This document shows positions 7,787 through 17,450 of a stretch of DNA of 64,000 nt, in pieces. The DNA comes from an uncultured Odoribacter sp. (GTDB lineage Bacteria; Bacteroidota; Bacteroidia; Bacteroidales; Marinifilaceae). The position numbers were made by a program, and so were the translations under genes. The notes below the pieces were generated by a model. That model did no database searches and was not told where the DNA came from. It was given only the letters and a program-made list of their open reading frames with translations. The stretch is taken from the NCBI GenBank assembly GCA_910588375.1, contig CAJUQA010000014.1, positions 7,820 through 71,819 on the forward strand. Direction: 5' to 3'. Each line of letters opens with the position of its first letter. Position 1 is the first letter of the stretch.

Positions 7787-9742
7787 TTATTCTCTGACGG
7801 CTTTTTCCATTATGTAATCCATTTTCACCGCTTCAAGCTGGAAATCTATCTCTTCGTATACCGAATTTTTAGATTTGAATTCGGGCACTATCAGTTTCAT
7901 TTTGCGTACGACTTCAAAGGTGTTTCCTTCTTTCATGATTTCACCCAGTTCTTTCATTTCAGATTTAATTTCTTCGAAGTCGTATTCCCTAACTTTGGCT
8001 CTTTTTATCCGTTTATGGGGAGTGGGCAGGGTTGTTTCTTTTATATTAAGTACTTCCTCATAAAGTTTTTCTCCAGGTCTTAATCCAGTAAAAACGATAT
8101 GAATGTCTTTTCCCACCTCAAATCCTGATAATTTTATCATTTTACGCGCCAAATCAACAATCTTCACACTTTCTCCCATATCAAATACAAAGATTTCACC
8201 TCCTTCTCCCAAGGCTCCCGCCTGTAATACCAACTGGCAGGCTTCCGGGATGGTCATGAAGAAGCGGGTAATATCCGGATGAGTAACGGTTACAGGTCCT
8301 CCGGCTTCTATCTGTTTGGTGAATCGAGGAATAACGGAACCGTTAGATCCCAGTACATTCCCGAAACGGGTGGTAATAAAAGAGGTTTTGGATTTAGCGT
8401 TCAGTGACTGAATATAGATTTCAGCAATCCTTTTGGTGCATCCCATGACGTTTGTTGGATTGACCGCTTTATCAGTCGAGATCATGACAAATTTATCGAC
8501 ATCGTATTTAACTGCCAAGTCCGCTACGTTTTGAGTTCCGAAAACATTTGTCTTAATTCCTTCCAAAGGCAGGAGCTCAACCATGGGAACATGTTTATAG
8601 GCTGCTGCGTGATATACTATATCCGGTTTATATTTTACAAATATACTTTCAACGCGCTGATATTCCCGGACATCCCCCATTTCTATGACATAATCGTTAA
8701 AACGGAATTTTTCGGATAATTCCAGTTGTATGTCATATAGGGGAGATTCCGCTTCATCAAACAAAATTATCCGTGCCGGTTTAAAGCGAGTCAATTGTCT
8801 TACGATTTCACTACCGATAGATCCGGCAGCTCCGGTAACAAGAATGGTTTTATTGAGTAATTGTTTCCGGAGCGCATTGTCATCCAGTTCTATGACTCCC
8901 CGATCCAATAAGTCTTCAATTTTGATGTTTTTGATGTGCCGGATATTCAGTTCTCCGTTTATCCAACTCTCAAATTGAGGTACTTCCAGTACATTTACAT
9001 TATATTTGAGACAGGTTTCTATCAGTTTTCTTTTTTTGTCCTGAGCCAAGAGTTTTTTGGCAATCACTACTTTATCGACGTTATATCTTTTCAATAAGTA
9101 AGACAATGCCTGCGATTTATATATCTTCACTCCTTCCAGTACTTTTCCTGCCTTTTTGTCGTTCATATCCACAAATGCCAAGATGTTATACGAAGCGTCC
9201 ACCGCATTGTCCAAGGCATGTTTGGCCATCATTCCGTATTCATCGCTTCCGCAGATAATCACATTTTTCTTCACTTTTTCCGCATCAAGATATTGGGCAA
9301 AAGTGATTTTCACAAATAAACGGCTGACTGTCATTACACACATCAACACCATGTATTCTATAAGCAGAAATCCGAGAGGGATAAAAAAAGTCTGACCAAA
9401 AATAAAAAATCCGGCGTTGAATAGTAATAATACCAACTCTCCGGCTGTTAATACATAGAATATACGCAATACATCCTCTGTTCCCGTATAGCGGATGATA
9501 CCCGAATAAGTACGTCCCAATACGAAGCTAACCACCCTTACTCCCATTACTACACCCAAAATTTTCATCAGGGAGCTCCAGACAATTTTATCCAATTGAA
9601 AATTGGTCAACACCAAACAGGCTATAGCTATAGAGAATAAACTGAGACATACGTCAATAGCAAATATAATCCACCGAGGAGTGTATGAGATTTTCTGCAA
9701 CACTCTCATCCTATTAATCCCATGTGATACAAATGCAACCAT
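7787..9742 (-). CDS. FlaA1/CapD-like membrane-bound UDP-sugar 4,6-dehydratase/epimerase
   Basis: A 651-residue enzyme with four N-terminal membrane helices, a first Rossmann-like domain (VIICGSDEYGMMAKHAL), and a catalytic SDR domain beginning near residue 300 with TGAAGSIGSE. The NADP-family motifs YHAAAYKHVPMVE and STDKAVNPTNVMGCTKR are present. The usual Tyr of YxxxK is Met in MGCTK, as is normal in the PglF/CapD/FlaA1 group. It makes a 4-keto-6-deoxy UDP-sugar for the polysaccharide. ATG at 9742 is used because a TATCTTGC box sits 23 bp upstream. A second ATG at 9709 is also possible. Confidence 0.9.
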   Translation of the reverse strand: MVAFVSHGINRMRVLQKISYTPRWIIFAIDVCLSLFSIAIACLVLTNFQLDKIVWSSLMKILGVVMGVRVVSFVLGRTYSGIIRYTGTEDVLRIFYVLTAGELVLLLFNAGFFIFGQTFFIPLGFLLIEYMVLMCVMTVSRLFVKITFAQYLDAEKVKKNVIICGSDEYGMMAKHALDNAVDASYNILAFVDMNDKKAGKVLEGVKIYKSQALSYLLKRYNVDKVVIAKKLLAQDKKRKLIETCLKYNVNVLEVPQFESWINGELNIRHIKNIKIEDLLDRGVIELDDNALRKQLLNKTILVTGAAGSIGSEIVRQLTRFKPARIILFDEAESPLYDIQLELSEKFRFNDYVIEMGDVREYQRVESIFVKYKPDIVYHAAAYKHVPMVELLPLEGIKTNVFGTQNVADLAVKYDVDKFVMISTDKAVNPTNVMGCTKRIAEIYIQSLNAKSKTSFITTRFGNVLGSNGSVIPRFTKQIEAGGPVTVTHPDITRFFMTIPEACQLVLQAGALGEGGEIFVFDMGESVKIVDLARKMIKLSGFEVGKDIHIVFTGLRPGEKLYEEVLNIKETTLPTPHKRIKRAKVREYDFEEIKSEMKELGEIMKEGNTFEVVRKMKLIVPEFKSKNSVYEEIDFQLEAVKMDYIMEKAVRE

Positions 9743-9764
9743 ATCCGTAAAATTGTAAGGCGAT

Positions 9765-9772
9765 GCAAGATA
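9765..9772 (-). promoter_or_regulatory. -7-like box (TATCTTGC) for the minus-strand polysaccharide cluster
   Basis: The minus strand reads TATCTTGC 23 bp before the dehydratase start. It departs from TAnnTTTG at the end, in the same way as the TACCTTGC boxes in the propeller array at 35, 39.5 and 41.7 kb. Confidence 0.4.
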
Positions 9773-9869
9773 TACATTTTTTTTAATACAGGATTTATTT
9801 TAAACAGTGTTTTTATTTTAAAAGTAAAAAACTGTGTAAAATCCCGGCGTTTGCACCTGTTGTCGAGAT

Positions 9870-10994
9870 TTAATATATTTTAAGTATTCTAATCTCTTCC
9901 TGTGTGAGGAAACGCCATCTACCCCGGGGTAGATTTTTTTTAGTAATTCCGGCAAAGTAGACACGGTCCAATTTTTCTATCTGATACCCCAGATGTTCGA
10001 ATATTCTTCTGACAATCCGGTTGCGTCCGGAATGGATTTCAATGCCTACCTGCATCTGGTCGGTTGAAACATAACTGATTTCGTCCGCTTTTACAGGTCC
10101 GTCTTCCAGTTCAATGCCTTTAGCGATATTTTCCATGTCCTGGGGTTCCAAAGGCCGATTTAAAAACACATGATATATTTTCTTATGTTCGTATTTGGGA
10201 TGCGTTAGTTTTTTCGACAAATCCCCATCATTTGTAAACAGTAGGATTCCCGTGGTCTGGCGGTCAAGACGTCCTATCGGATAGACCCGTTCTTTACAAG
10301 CATCTTTTATGAGAGACATTACTGTTTTACGTTCCAACGGATCTTCCATTGTCGTGACATAGTCTTTCGGTTTGTTCAGAACGATGTATATTTTCTTTTC
10401 CGGCACAATGATTTCTCCATCCACTTCTATTTTGTCATTCCTTTTCACTTTCACACCAACCGTCTGGATAACCACATCATTCACTTTAACCCTTCCTTCT
10501 ATAATCAAGGCGTCAGCATCTCTTCGAGAACACACGCCACTCATGGATATATAACGATTCAATCTCAGTTCCGCATCCGTTTTTTCCGCTTTTTTTATGC
10601 GATGTTGCAACTGTTTCTTTTTGCTGTAATGCCTGTCGCGTAATTCTTCTTTTTTCTGTTCGTCAACCTGTTCATTGTATTCCGGTTTGCGAAATGGTAC
10701 AAAATGCCTTTTAAAACGCTCTCCCGGTTTACTGTAGTTCCGTCCGAAATATTCTCTTTTCCGTTCTCTTTCTTCTCCTTCTTTCCGGAATTCCTGTCGG
10801 GGTTTTCTTTCCCGGACTTCTCTTCCTGTTTCCGGTTGTGTACTTTTATGAAAATATTTTTTAGCACGTTCCCCATTGTCTTGTCTGTTCCGGCTATAAT
10901 TGCCCTGACGCTTTTGCCGCATGTATCCTCCCTCTTTCCCACTCTCTTCGTTATAGCTGCTTCTTTTCTCCTGCTTGTTACTGTATCTATTCAT
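9870..10994 (-). CDS. RluB/RsuA-family ribosomal RNA pseudouridine synthase with long basic N-terminal extension
   Basis: A 374-residue protein. The first ~135 residues are very rich in Arg, Lys, Glu and Asn and look disordered. An S4 RNA-binding domain follows (RLNRYISMSGVCSRRDADAL, from about 145), then the catalytic domain with GRLDRQTTG, whose Asp is residue 244. It should isomerise a uridine in rRNA. Extended charged N-termini are frequent in Bacteroidota members of this family (family knowledge). It stands alone between the polysaccharide cluster and lptG. Which rRNA site is modified cannot be told, so no symbol is given. Confidence 0.9.
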   Translation of the reverse strand: MNRYSNKQEKRSSYNEESGKEGGYMRQKRQGNYSRNRQDNGERAKKYFHKSTQPETGREVRERKPRQEFRKEGEERERKREYFGRNYSKPGERFKRHFVPFRKPEYNEQVDEQKKEELRDRHYSKKKQLQHRIKKAEKTDAELRLNRYISMSGVCSRRDADALIIEGRVKVNDVVIQTVGVKVKRNDKIEVDGEIIVPEKKIYIVLNKPKDYVTTMEDPLERKTVMSLIKDACKERVYPIGRLDRQTTGILLFTNDGDLSKKLTHPKYEHKKIYHVFLNRPLEPQDMENIAKGIELEDGPVKADEISYVSTDQMQVGIEIHSGRNRIVRRIFEHLGYQIEKLDRVYFAGITKKNLPRGRWRFLTQEEIRILKIY

Positions 10995-11052
10995 GTTTTA
11001 TAATTAATATCCATTTATACCCTATCACCATACCTTTCTACTTGCCCATACA

Positions 11053-12132
11053 TTATTTAGGAGCCGTCTTATATACAAATAAAGCTATAACCGAAAATAG
11101 TATATTCGGTATCCACACCGCTAATAACGGATTCATATCTCCATTTGTTGCAAAAACAGTTGAAAACTGCATAAATAATATGTATGAAAAACTCAGCAAA
11201 AGTCCAAGTCCCAGATGAAATCCCATTCCTCCCCGAATTTTACGGGAAGAAATACTGACTCCGATAAAGGTCAGAATAAATGTGGCAAAGGTATTGGCCA
11301 GCATTTTATATTTTTCAATCTGAAACTCTACGACATTCGAGCTTCCCCTCAGTTTCATGCGGTCGATGTATTCTTCCAGTTCGGGCAAGGTCAATTGTTC
11401 TTTTATCTTGCTAGGATCTTTGGAAAATTCGGAAGGCACAAATCCCAATAAAGTGTCCAACTGTTTGCCTACGGTGTATTTTTCTTTGTCTCCGTCGATT
11501 TCCCGCAATTTCCAATTAGTAATCACCCATTTTTCTTTTTCTTTATCCCAGGCTATCCGGGAAGAAATCAATTTGCTTTTTAAAGTATCCCCTTCAAAGT
11601 TTTCAATCGAAAAATCATATCCCGTATTGGCTGCGGCAGAATAGCTGGACATGTAGATAAATACTCCCGGAGCTATCTGACGGTGTATATTGGATTCTTT
11701 ATTGGAATATTTTTTGCCCATATATTGTTCTTGGAATAAAATCCGTTTCTGATTGGCATTCGGGATGATAAATCCTCCCAAAAGGAAGGAGAAGACAGCA
11801 ATGATACAAGCTGATATGAAATACGGATACAGAAAACGTTTAAAGCTGATTCCGGTACTGAGAATGGCTATGATTTCACTGTCATAAGCCATTTTGGATG
11901 TAAAGAATATTACTGAAATAAATGTAAATAACGGCGAAAATACATTGGCAAAGTATGGGATGAAGTTCATATAATAATCAAATATAATGGCACTGACAGG
12001 CGCATCATTTTCTATGAATTTCTCCAATCGTTCGGAAATATCGAACACGACTACTATACAAAGAATCAATAGCAGGCAAAAGAAAAATGTGCCAAGAAAT
12101 TTCCGTATAATATATAAGTCGAGAGTTTTCAT
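11053..12132 (-). CDS. LptF/LptG-family lipopolysaccharide transport permease (YjgP/YjgQ)
   Basis: A 359-residue inner-membrane protein with three N-terminal and three C-terminal membrane helices around a periplasmic beta-jellyroll domain. It starts MKTLDLYIIRKFLGTFFFCLL, the usual LptF/G opening. With the LptB ATPase (not in this window) it pulls LPS from the inner membrane to the Lpt bridge. It follows tgt by 15 bp on the same strand, a gene order known from many Bacteroidales. LptF and LptG are hard to separate by eye. This order is usually annotated LptG. Confidence 0.88.
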   Translation of the reverse strand: MKTLDLYIIRKFLGTFFFCLLLILCIVVVFDISERLEKFIENDAPVSAIIFDYYMNFIPYFANVFSPLFTFISVIFFTSKMAYDSEIIAILSTGISFKRFLYPYFISACIIAVFSFLLGGFIIPNANQKRILFQEQYMGKKYSNKESNIHRQIAPGVFIYMSSYSAAANTGYDFSIENFEGDTLKSKLISSRIAWDKEKEKWVITNWKLREIDGDKEKYTVGKQLDTLLGFVPSEFSKDPSKIKEQLTLPELEEYIDRMKLRGSSNVVEFQIEKYKMLANTFATFILTFIGVSISSRKIRGGMGFHLGLGLLLSFSYILFMQFSTVFATNGDMNPLLAVWIPNILFSVIALFVYKTAPK

Positions 12133-12147
12133 ACCAACAAGCTAATA

Positions 12148-13278
12148 TTAGAGACGAGTGGTTATTTTCTTTAAGACGGCTGTTTTCCATTTCATGAAGT
12201 CTCCTTCCAAGATATGTCGGCGCGCCTCTTTAACTAACCACAAATAAAATGCCAGATTATGAATGGAACAAATCTGCAATCCCAATATTTCATCGGCTTT
12301 AATGAGATGACGCAAATAAGCTTTGGAGTATTCTTTATCGACATAACACAATCCGGCAGGATCTATCGGCGAGAAATCGCGCTCCCACTTCTGATTTTTA
12401 ATGTTAATCACCCCTTCTGTGGTAAACAACATGCCGTTTCTGCCATTACGGGTAGGCATGACGCAATCAAACATATCTACTCCCCGGGCAATGCCCTCCA
12501 GAATATTTTCAGGTGTCCCCACTCCCATCAGGTAACGGGGTTTGTTTTGAGGCAGAATGCGATTAACAACCTCAATCATTGCATACATCTCTTCAGTAGG
12601 TTCTCCCACTGCCAGACCACCAATAGCATATCCGGCCCGATCTAAAGAAACAGCATGCTCCGCAGCTTTTTCCCGCAAATCTTTGTAGACGCATCCCTGC
12701 ACGATGGGAAATAAATTCTGTTCATATCCGTACAACGGTTCGGTCGTATCCAACCGGGCAACGCAACGTTCAAGCCAACGCTGTGTCAGTTCCAACGAGT
12801 TTTTGGCATAACGGTAGTCACTATTTCCCGGAGGACATTCGTCAAAAGCCATAATAATATCGGCTCCTATTTTCCGCTGAATATCCATGACATTTTCAGG
12901 AGTAAACATGTGTTTTGAACCGTCAATATGAGAACGGAACATGACTCCTTCTTCAGTAATCTTGCGGCTGTCCGTCAGCGAAAATACCTGAAACCCGCCG
13001 CTGTCTGTCAAAATTGGACGATCCCAGGCATTAAATTTATGCAATCCTCCGGCTGCCTGGAGAACTTCCGTCCCCGGACGCAGATAAAGATGATAAGTAT
13101 TTCCCAGGATAATTTCAGCCTGAATATCCTGTTTCAATTCTCTGGCATGCACAGCTTTTACGGTACCAACTGTCCCGACCGGCATAAAAATAGGTGTATG
13201 AATTTCACCGTGATCAGTGGTGAGTATTCCGCAACGGGCTTCACTTTCCTTGTCTTTAGCCAGTAGATTAAAATGCAT
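12148..13278 (-). CDS. tgt: Queuine/preQ1 tRNA-guanine transglycosylase
   Basis: A 376-residue enzyme that swaps guanine 34 of GUN-anticodon tRNAs for preQ1 or queuine in queuosine synthesis. It has DSGGFQVFSL, the substrate pocket GGLAVGEP, and the nucleophile region FDCVMPTRNGRNG. A GTG-initiated longer frame to 13383 is rejected: homologues begin MHFNLLAKDKES-like, and an exact TATCTTTG promoter box lies at 13308-13315 inside that extension. The zinc-binding CxCx2C region is degraded (DPAGLCYVDKEYSKAY has one Cys), although the downstream CSIHNLAFY His is kept. Cotranscribed with lptG. queA, the next pathway enzyme, is 48 kb away. Confidence 0.95.
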   Translation of the reverse strand: MHFNLLAKDKESEARCGILTTDHGEIHTPIFMPVGTVGTVKAVHARELKQDIQAEIILGNTYHLYLRPGTEVLQAAGGLHKFNAWDRPILTDSGGFQVFSLTDSRKITEEGVMFRSHIDGSKHMFTPENVMDIQRKIGADIIMAFDECPPGNSDYRYAKNSLELTQRWLERCVARLDTTEPLYGYEQNLFPIVQGCVYKDLREKAAEHAVSLDRAGYAIGGLAVGEPTEEMYAMIEVVNRILPQNKPRYLMGVGTPENILEGIARGVDMFDCVMPTRNGRNGMLFTTEGVINIKNQKWERDFSPIDPAGLCYVDKEYSKAYLRHLIKADEILGLQICSIHNLAFYLWLVKEARRHILEGDFMKWKTAVLKKITTRL

Positions 13279-13307
13279 GCGTCTCAATATTTTAGGATAA
13301 TGGGTTG

Positions 13308-13315
13308 CAAAGATA
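13308..13315 (-). promoter_or_regulatory. -7 box of the tgt-lptG promoter
   Basis: The minus strand reads TATCTTTG, an exact Bacteroidota -7 box, 30 bp before the tgt ATG. It helps decide the tgt start. Confidence 0.7.
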
Positions 13316-13585
13316 CATTTTTTTACGGATATACGGCAGCGAAAGTCCGTTGTCTCGCCATTTTTCATTTCTATTTCAGCCACCGAAGAGAAAGGCTCAG
13401 TTCATTCCGAAATAAATTTCTCAACTCCGGCAATATTCACCTCAAAAAGACTTTGAAAACAGATATTTTTTTTAAACCTTTGAAGCTGCCAAAAGTCAAT
13501 CCCCGGAATTATTTCCATTTGATCTCAGGCAATTTTATTTAAACCGAATAATAATTCATAATTAATAAATTAATGTTTATCTGAA

Positions 13586-15793
13586 ATGAGAAGGATATAC
13601 CGCATTGTTTTTTTATTTTTTATTTACAGTTTTTATTTGTCCACTCAGGCACAAACACAATCCCTAAGTCTGGAAGATTTCTTTGTGAAGGGTACGTTCG
13701 GTTCTAAAGGCGTTTACGGTCTCCGTTCTATGAACGACGGGGAACATTATACCGTGTTAGAAAATCAAGGGAAAAAAATCACCCAATACAGTTACAAAAC
13801 AGGCAAACCGGTTGCCACCTTATTGGACTTGGAGAATCTTGACCAAAATGACATAAAACAAATCAGCAATTATCAGTTTAATCAGGATGAAAGCCGCCTT
13901 CTACTATCTACGAATGTAACACCTATTTATCGTCGGTCATACACTGCAGATTATTATATCTACGATTTCAAAAATAAAGAGCTCAAAGCTCTTTCTGACC
14001 AAGGTAGTCAACGGCTGGCAACTTTTTCTCCCGATGGATTACGTATCGCTTTCGTAAGGGACAATAATTTATTTATTCATGACCTGCGATTCGGTACGGA
14101 ACAGCAGATTACGTTTGACGGCCAATATAATCATATTATCAATGGGGCGCCAGACTGGGTGTATGAAGAAGAGTTCGCCTTCAACAAAGCTTTTGAATGG
14201 GCACCGGACGGTTCTGCCCTTGCTTATATCAAATTCGACGAGTCCGAAGTGAAAGAGTATCCGATGAATATGTTTGAAGGACAAAAACCGTCCATCACCA
14301 ATAACGAGCTCTACCCTTCTGTCTACAGTTACAAATATCCGAAAGCGGGCGAAGTCAATTCCAAAGTATCAGTACATGTATACGATATAAAAGACAAAAC
14401 TACGCTGACAATGGATACCGGCGAAGAACAGGATATCTATCTACCGCGCATCCGTTGGACAAAGGATCCTAAACGGTTGGCAATTATTCGCTTAAACCGG
14501 TTACAGAACAAAATGGATGTGTTGCTTGCCAATGTCCGTACAGGCCGTACGACCCCATTGTATCGGGAAGAAAACAAGTACTATATTGACGAAAGTAATC
14601 TAGACCATCTGATTTTTCTGGAGGACGGCGAACATTTTGTCATCACGAGCGAAAAGAGCGGTTACATGCACATCTATCTGTATGATATGAGCGGTCATGA
14701 AAAAAGAGCTATCAGTAGCGGTAATTATGATATTGCCGATTTTTACGGATATGACCCTGTCCGGAAGTTATTTTATTATTCTTCTTTTGAAGAATCGCCC
14801 CTCGAAAAACAGATTTATGCCGTAGACGCCAAAGGGAAGAAAACGAAGATAACAACAGTCAAAGGCTGGAATAGCGCCGCATTCAGCAAAACATTCAATT
14901 ATTACATCCATACCGTATCGGATATTCAGACACCTCCGGTGATTAGTTTATATAATGCCAAAAACAAACTGATACGCGTGTTGGAAGACAATCACGATTT
15001 GTCCGAGGTCATAAAAGAATATCCTCTTACCCCGAAAGAATTTATCCAAATTCCAGCCGCAGACGGAGAAACCCAACTGAATGCCTGGATTATGAAACCG
15101 GTAAATTTTGACCCGTCCCGGAAATATCCCGTATTGATTACCCAATACAGCGGTCCGAACTCCCAACAGGTAAAAAATGCCTGGGGTGGAGTAAACTGGC
15201 TGAACTATCTGGCACAGGAAGGTTATATCGTTGTTTGCATCGATCCGAGAGGTACGGCAGCCCGGGGAGAAGAGTTCCGGAAATGTACTTATATGCAATT
15301 AGGGAAATACGAAAGCGACGATATGATCGCATCTGCCCGCTGGCTTGCCAGTCAACCGTATGTAGACGGTCAAAAAATCGGTATCTGGGGCTGGAGTTAC
15401 GGTGGTTTCATGTCTTCACTCTGTATCCTAAAAGGCCACGATGTTTTCAGTACCGCCATTGCCATTGCCCCGGTTACCAACTTTAAATATTACGATTCCA
15501 TCTATACGGAACGTTATATGCGTACCCCTCAGGAAAATGAAAAAGGATATACCGAACATTCTCCCCTTAGCTGGGCAGATAAGCTAAAAGGCAATCTCCT
15601 GCTTTGCCACGGAACGGCAGATGATAACGTTCATATTCAAAATGCGTATGAACTGGCAGAACGGTTGGTGCAAGCCAATAAACAATTCGATATGGGTATC
15701 TATACCAACCGCAATCATAGTATTTACGGAGGAAACACCAGTCTGCAACTATATACGAAATTTGTGAAATACCTGAATGAACATTTGAAATAA
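13586..15793 (+). CDS. Dipeptidyl peptidase IV (S9B prolyl peptidase)
   Basis: A 735-residue exported serine peptidase that removes X-Pro or X-Ala dipeptides from peptide N-termini in the periplasm. A signal peptide ends near the QAQTQ region (about 23-25). The beta-propeller domain covers roughly residues 40-480, with the substrate-gripping EEE at 194-196 (DWVYEEEF) that marks DPP IV. The alpha/beta-hydrolase domain has GWSYGG with Ser604, TADDNVH with Asp679, and NRNHS with His711. Length is normal. It is 9 bp ahead of pepD, forming a peptide-degradation unit. Prolyl tripeptidyl peptidase is the main alternative and would share most motifs. Confidence 0.92.
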   Translation: MRRIYRIVFLFFIYSFYLSTQAQTQSLSLEDFFVKGTFGSKGVYGLRSMNDGEHYTVLENQGKKITQYSYKTGKPVATLLDLENLDQNDIKQISNYQFNQDESRLLLSTNVTPIYRRSYTADYYIYDFKNKELKALSDQGSQRLATFSPDGLRIAFVRDNNLFIHDLRFGTEQQITFDGQYNHIINGAPDWVYEEEFAFNKAFEWAPDGSALAYIKFDESEVKEYPMNMFEGQKPSITNNELYPSVYSYKYPKAGEVNSKVSVHVYDIKDKTTLTMDTGEEQDIYLPRIRWTKDPKRLAIIRLNRLQNKMDVLLANVRTGRTTPLYREENKYYIDESNLDHLIFLEDGEHFVITSEKSGYMHIYLYDMSGHEKRAISSGNYDIADFYGYDPVRKLFYYSSFEESPLEKQIYAVDAKGKKTKITTVKGWNSAAFSKTFNYYIHTVSDIQTPPVISLYNAKNKLIRVLEDNHDLSEVIKEYPLTPKEFIQIPAADGETQLNAWIMKPVNFDPSRKYPVLITQYSGPNSQQVKNAWGGVNWLNYLAQEGYIVVCIDPRGTAARGEEFRKCTYMQLGKYESDDMIASARWLASQPYVDGQKIGIWGWSYGGFMSSLCILKGHDVFSTAIAIAPVTNFKYYDSIYTERYMRTPQENEKGYTEHSPLSWADKLKGNLLLCHGTADDNVHIQNAYELAERLVQANKQFDMGIYTNRNHSIYGGNTSLQLYTKFVKYLNEHLK

Positions 15794-15802
15794 AACAAAA
15801 CT

Positions 15803-17263
15803 ATGGCAACGTTACAAGACTTACAACCCCAAGCCGTATGGCAGAATTTTTACAAACTGACACAAGTGCCACGTCCCTCTAACCATGAGGAAAAAGCGCG
15901 GGAGTTTATGATGAACTGGGCAAAAGAACATCATATTGAAGCCCGTATAGACGAGGCTGGCAATATTATCATGAGCAAACCTGCCACTCCCGGCATGGAA
16001 AACCGAAAAGGTGTTATCCTGCAAGGCCATTTGGATATGGTTCCGCAGAAAAACGAGGACACTGCACATGATTTCACAAAAGATCCCATCCAGGCATACG
16101 TAGATGGAGAATGGGTACGTGCCAAAGGCACAACACTTGGTGCTGACAACGGTATGGGGGTAGCCGCTGCCATGGCAGTGCTGACCGCTACAGATATACC
16201 TCACGGACCGATAGAAGTTTTAATCACCGCTACGGAAGAAACGGGTATGGACGGTGCTATCGGACTGAAAACCGGAGAATTAAAAGGAGAAATCCTTTTA
16301 AATATGGACTCGGAAAGCGAAGGTGAACTGTATGTAGGATGTGCGGGCGGCCTGGATTCCACTTTTGAGTTCAATTGTGAAGAAGAAAAAACACCGGCAG
16401 CCAGCAAGGCGTACAAATTAGCGGTGAAGGGCCTTAAAGGAGGCCATTCGGGTATGGATATCAACTTGGGACGGGGCAATTCCAACCTGCTGTTATTCCG
16501 TTTTCTGAAAGCCAACGCAACCATGCTACAATTAAGACTGGCATCTATCAATGGTGGGTCGTTAAGAAACGCAATCCCCAGAGAGAGTTTTGCCGTTGTA
16601 ACGGTTCATGAAACTCAAGCAGAAAAATTGATCCAGCAAGTAAAAGAATTCGAAACCATTTATAAATCCGAATTGCAACTGACTGAACCTGATTTACAGT
16701 TCTTCTCAGAAGAAACAGAATTGCCGGCACAGGTAATGAGTAAAGATTTACAAGCACGGCTTATCAATGCCATTGTAGCCTGCCCGAACGGAGTGGTCCG
16801 CATGTCGGACGCCATGGCAGGCACCGTAGAAACATCCAACAATCTGGCACTCATTCAATCCAAGAACGGTAAAGTGGTTATCAACACACTGATGCGTTCA
16901 TTCGTTGAAACAGCCAAAGACGCCTTGGCCGAATCTTTAGATGCCGTTTTTGAACTGGCAAAAGCCGATAAAATTGTCTTCGACGGGGCCTATCCCGGTT
17001 GGAAACCCAATCCGGATTCAGCCATTCTGAAATTAATGAAAAACATTTACCAGAAAATGTATGGCAAAGAACCCCGCGTGATGGCTATACACGCGGGCTT
17101 GGAATGTGGAATTCTGGGATCGAAATATGCCAACTGGGATATGATTTCTTTCGGTCCCACCATCTGCCATCCCCATTCTCCCGACGAAAAAGTGAATATT
17201 GCTTCCGTCGGAAAATTTTGGGATTACCTGAAAGAAACGCTGAAAAATATTCCTGTGAAATAA
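15803..17263 (+). CDS. pepD: Aminoacyl-histidine dipeptidase (M20C metallopeptidase PepD)
   Basis: A 486-residue cytosolic di-zinc dipeptidase, hydrolysing X-His and other dipeptides. The metal-binding set is clear: GHLDMV with H76 and D78, LGADNGMG with D115, and the general-base pair TEETG with E145-E146. A lid/dimerisation domain occupies about 200-400. Length matches the family. It is downstream of the DPP IV gene with a 9-bp gap, so dipeptides released outside and imported could be finished here. A strong hairpin follows the stop. Confidence 0.93.
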   Translation: MATLQDLQPQAVWQNFYKLTQVPRPSNHEEKAREFMMNWAKEHHIEARIDEAGNIIMSKPATPGMENRKGVILQGHLDMVPQKNEDTAHDFTKDPIQAYVDGEWVRAKGTTLGADNGMGVAAAMAVLTATDIPHGPIEVLITATEETGMDGAIGLKTGELKGEILLNMDSESEGELYVGCAGGLDSTFEFNCEEEKTPAASKAYKLAVKGLKGGHSGMDINLGRGNSNLLLFRFLKANATMLQLRLASINGGSLRNAIPRESFAVVTVHETQAEKLIQQVKEFETIYKSELQLTEPDLQFFSEETELPAQVMSKDLQARLINAIVACPNGVVRMSDAMAGTVETSNNLALIQSKNGKVVINTLMRSFVETAKDALAESLDAVFELAKADKIVFDGAYPGWKPNPDSAILKLMKNIYQKMYGKEPRVMAIHAGLECGILGSKYANWDMISFGPTICHPHSPDEKVNIASVGKFWDYLKETLKNIPVK

Positions 17264-17278
17264 CCCAATAACAGATGT

Positions 17279-17317
17279 ATTCCCCGGACGATAGTATTAC
17301 TGCTTTCTCCGGGGAAT
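17279..17317 (+). terminator. Stem-loop terminator after pepD
   Basis: A perfect 10-bp stem (ATTCCCCGGA with TCCGGGGAAT) encloses 19 nt, followed by an AT-rich stretch. It ends the DPP IV-pepD transcript before the next promoter. Confidence 0.6.
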
Positions 17318-17419
17318 ATTTATATCCGAGCCTTTAATATCTTAACATCCTCATTTCCCTTTTAACTATCCGGGAGTCACTTTTTATCTTTCTTTAACCC
17401 TTTAATCGGAAAATCATAG

Positions 17420-17427
17420 TATCTTTG
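17420..17427 (+). promoter_or_regulatory. -7 box of the acyl-CoA synthetase promoter
   Basis: TATCTTTG is an exact TAnnTTTG match 23 bp before the ATG at 17451. No clear -33 TTG is seen. Confidence 0.65.
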
Positions 17428-17450
17428 TCGCATATTTTCGATGAAGAAAG

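Noticed and set aside
3436..9742. Invertible promoter as in B. fragilis capsule loci
   Set aside because: I saw no inverted-repeat pair flanking a promoter in this part. The start of the + operon lies outside the window.
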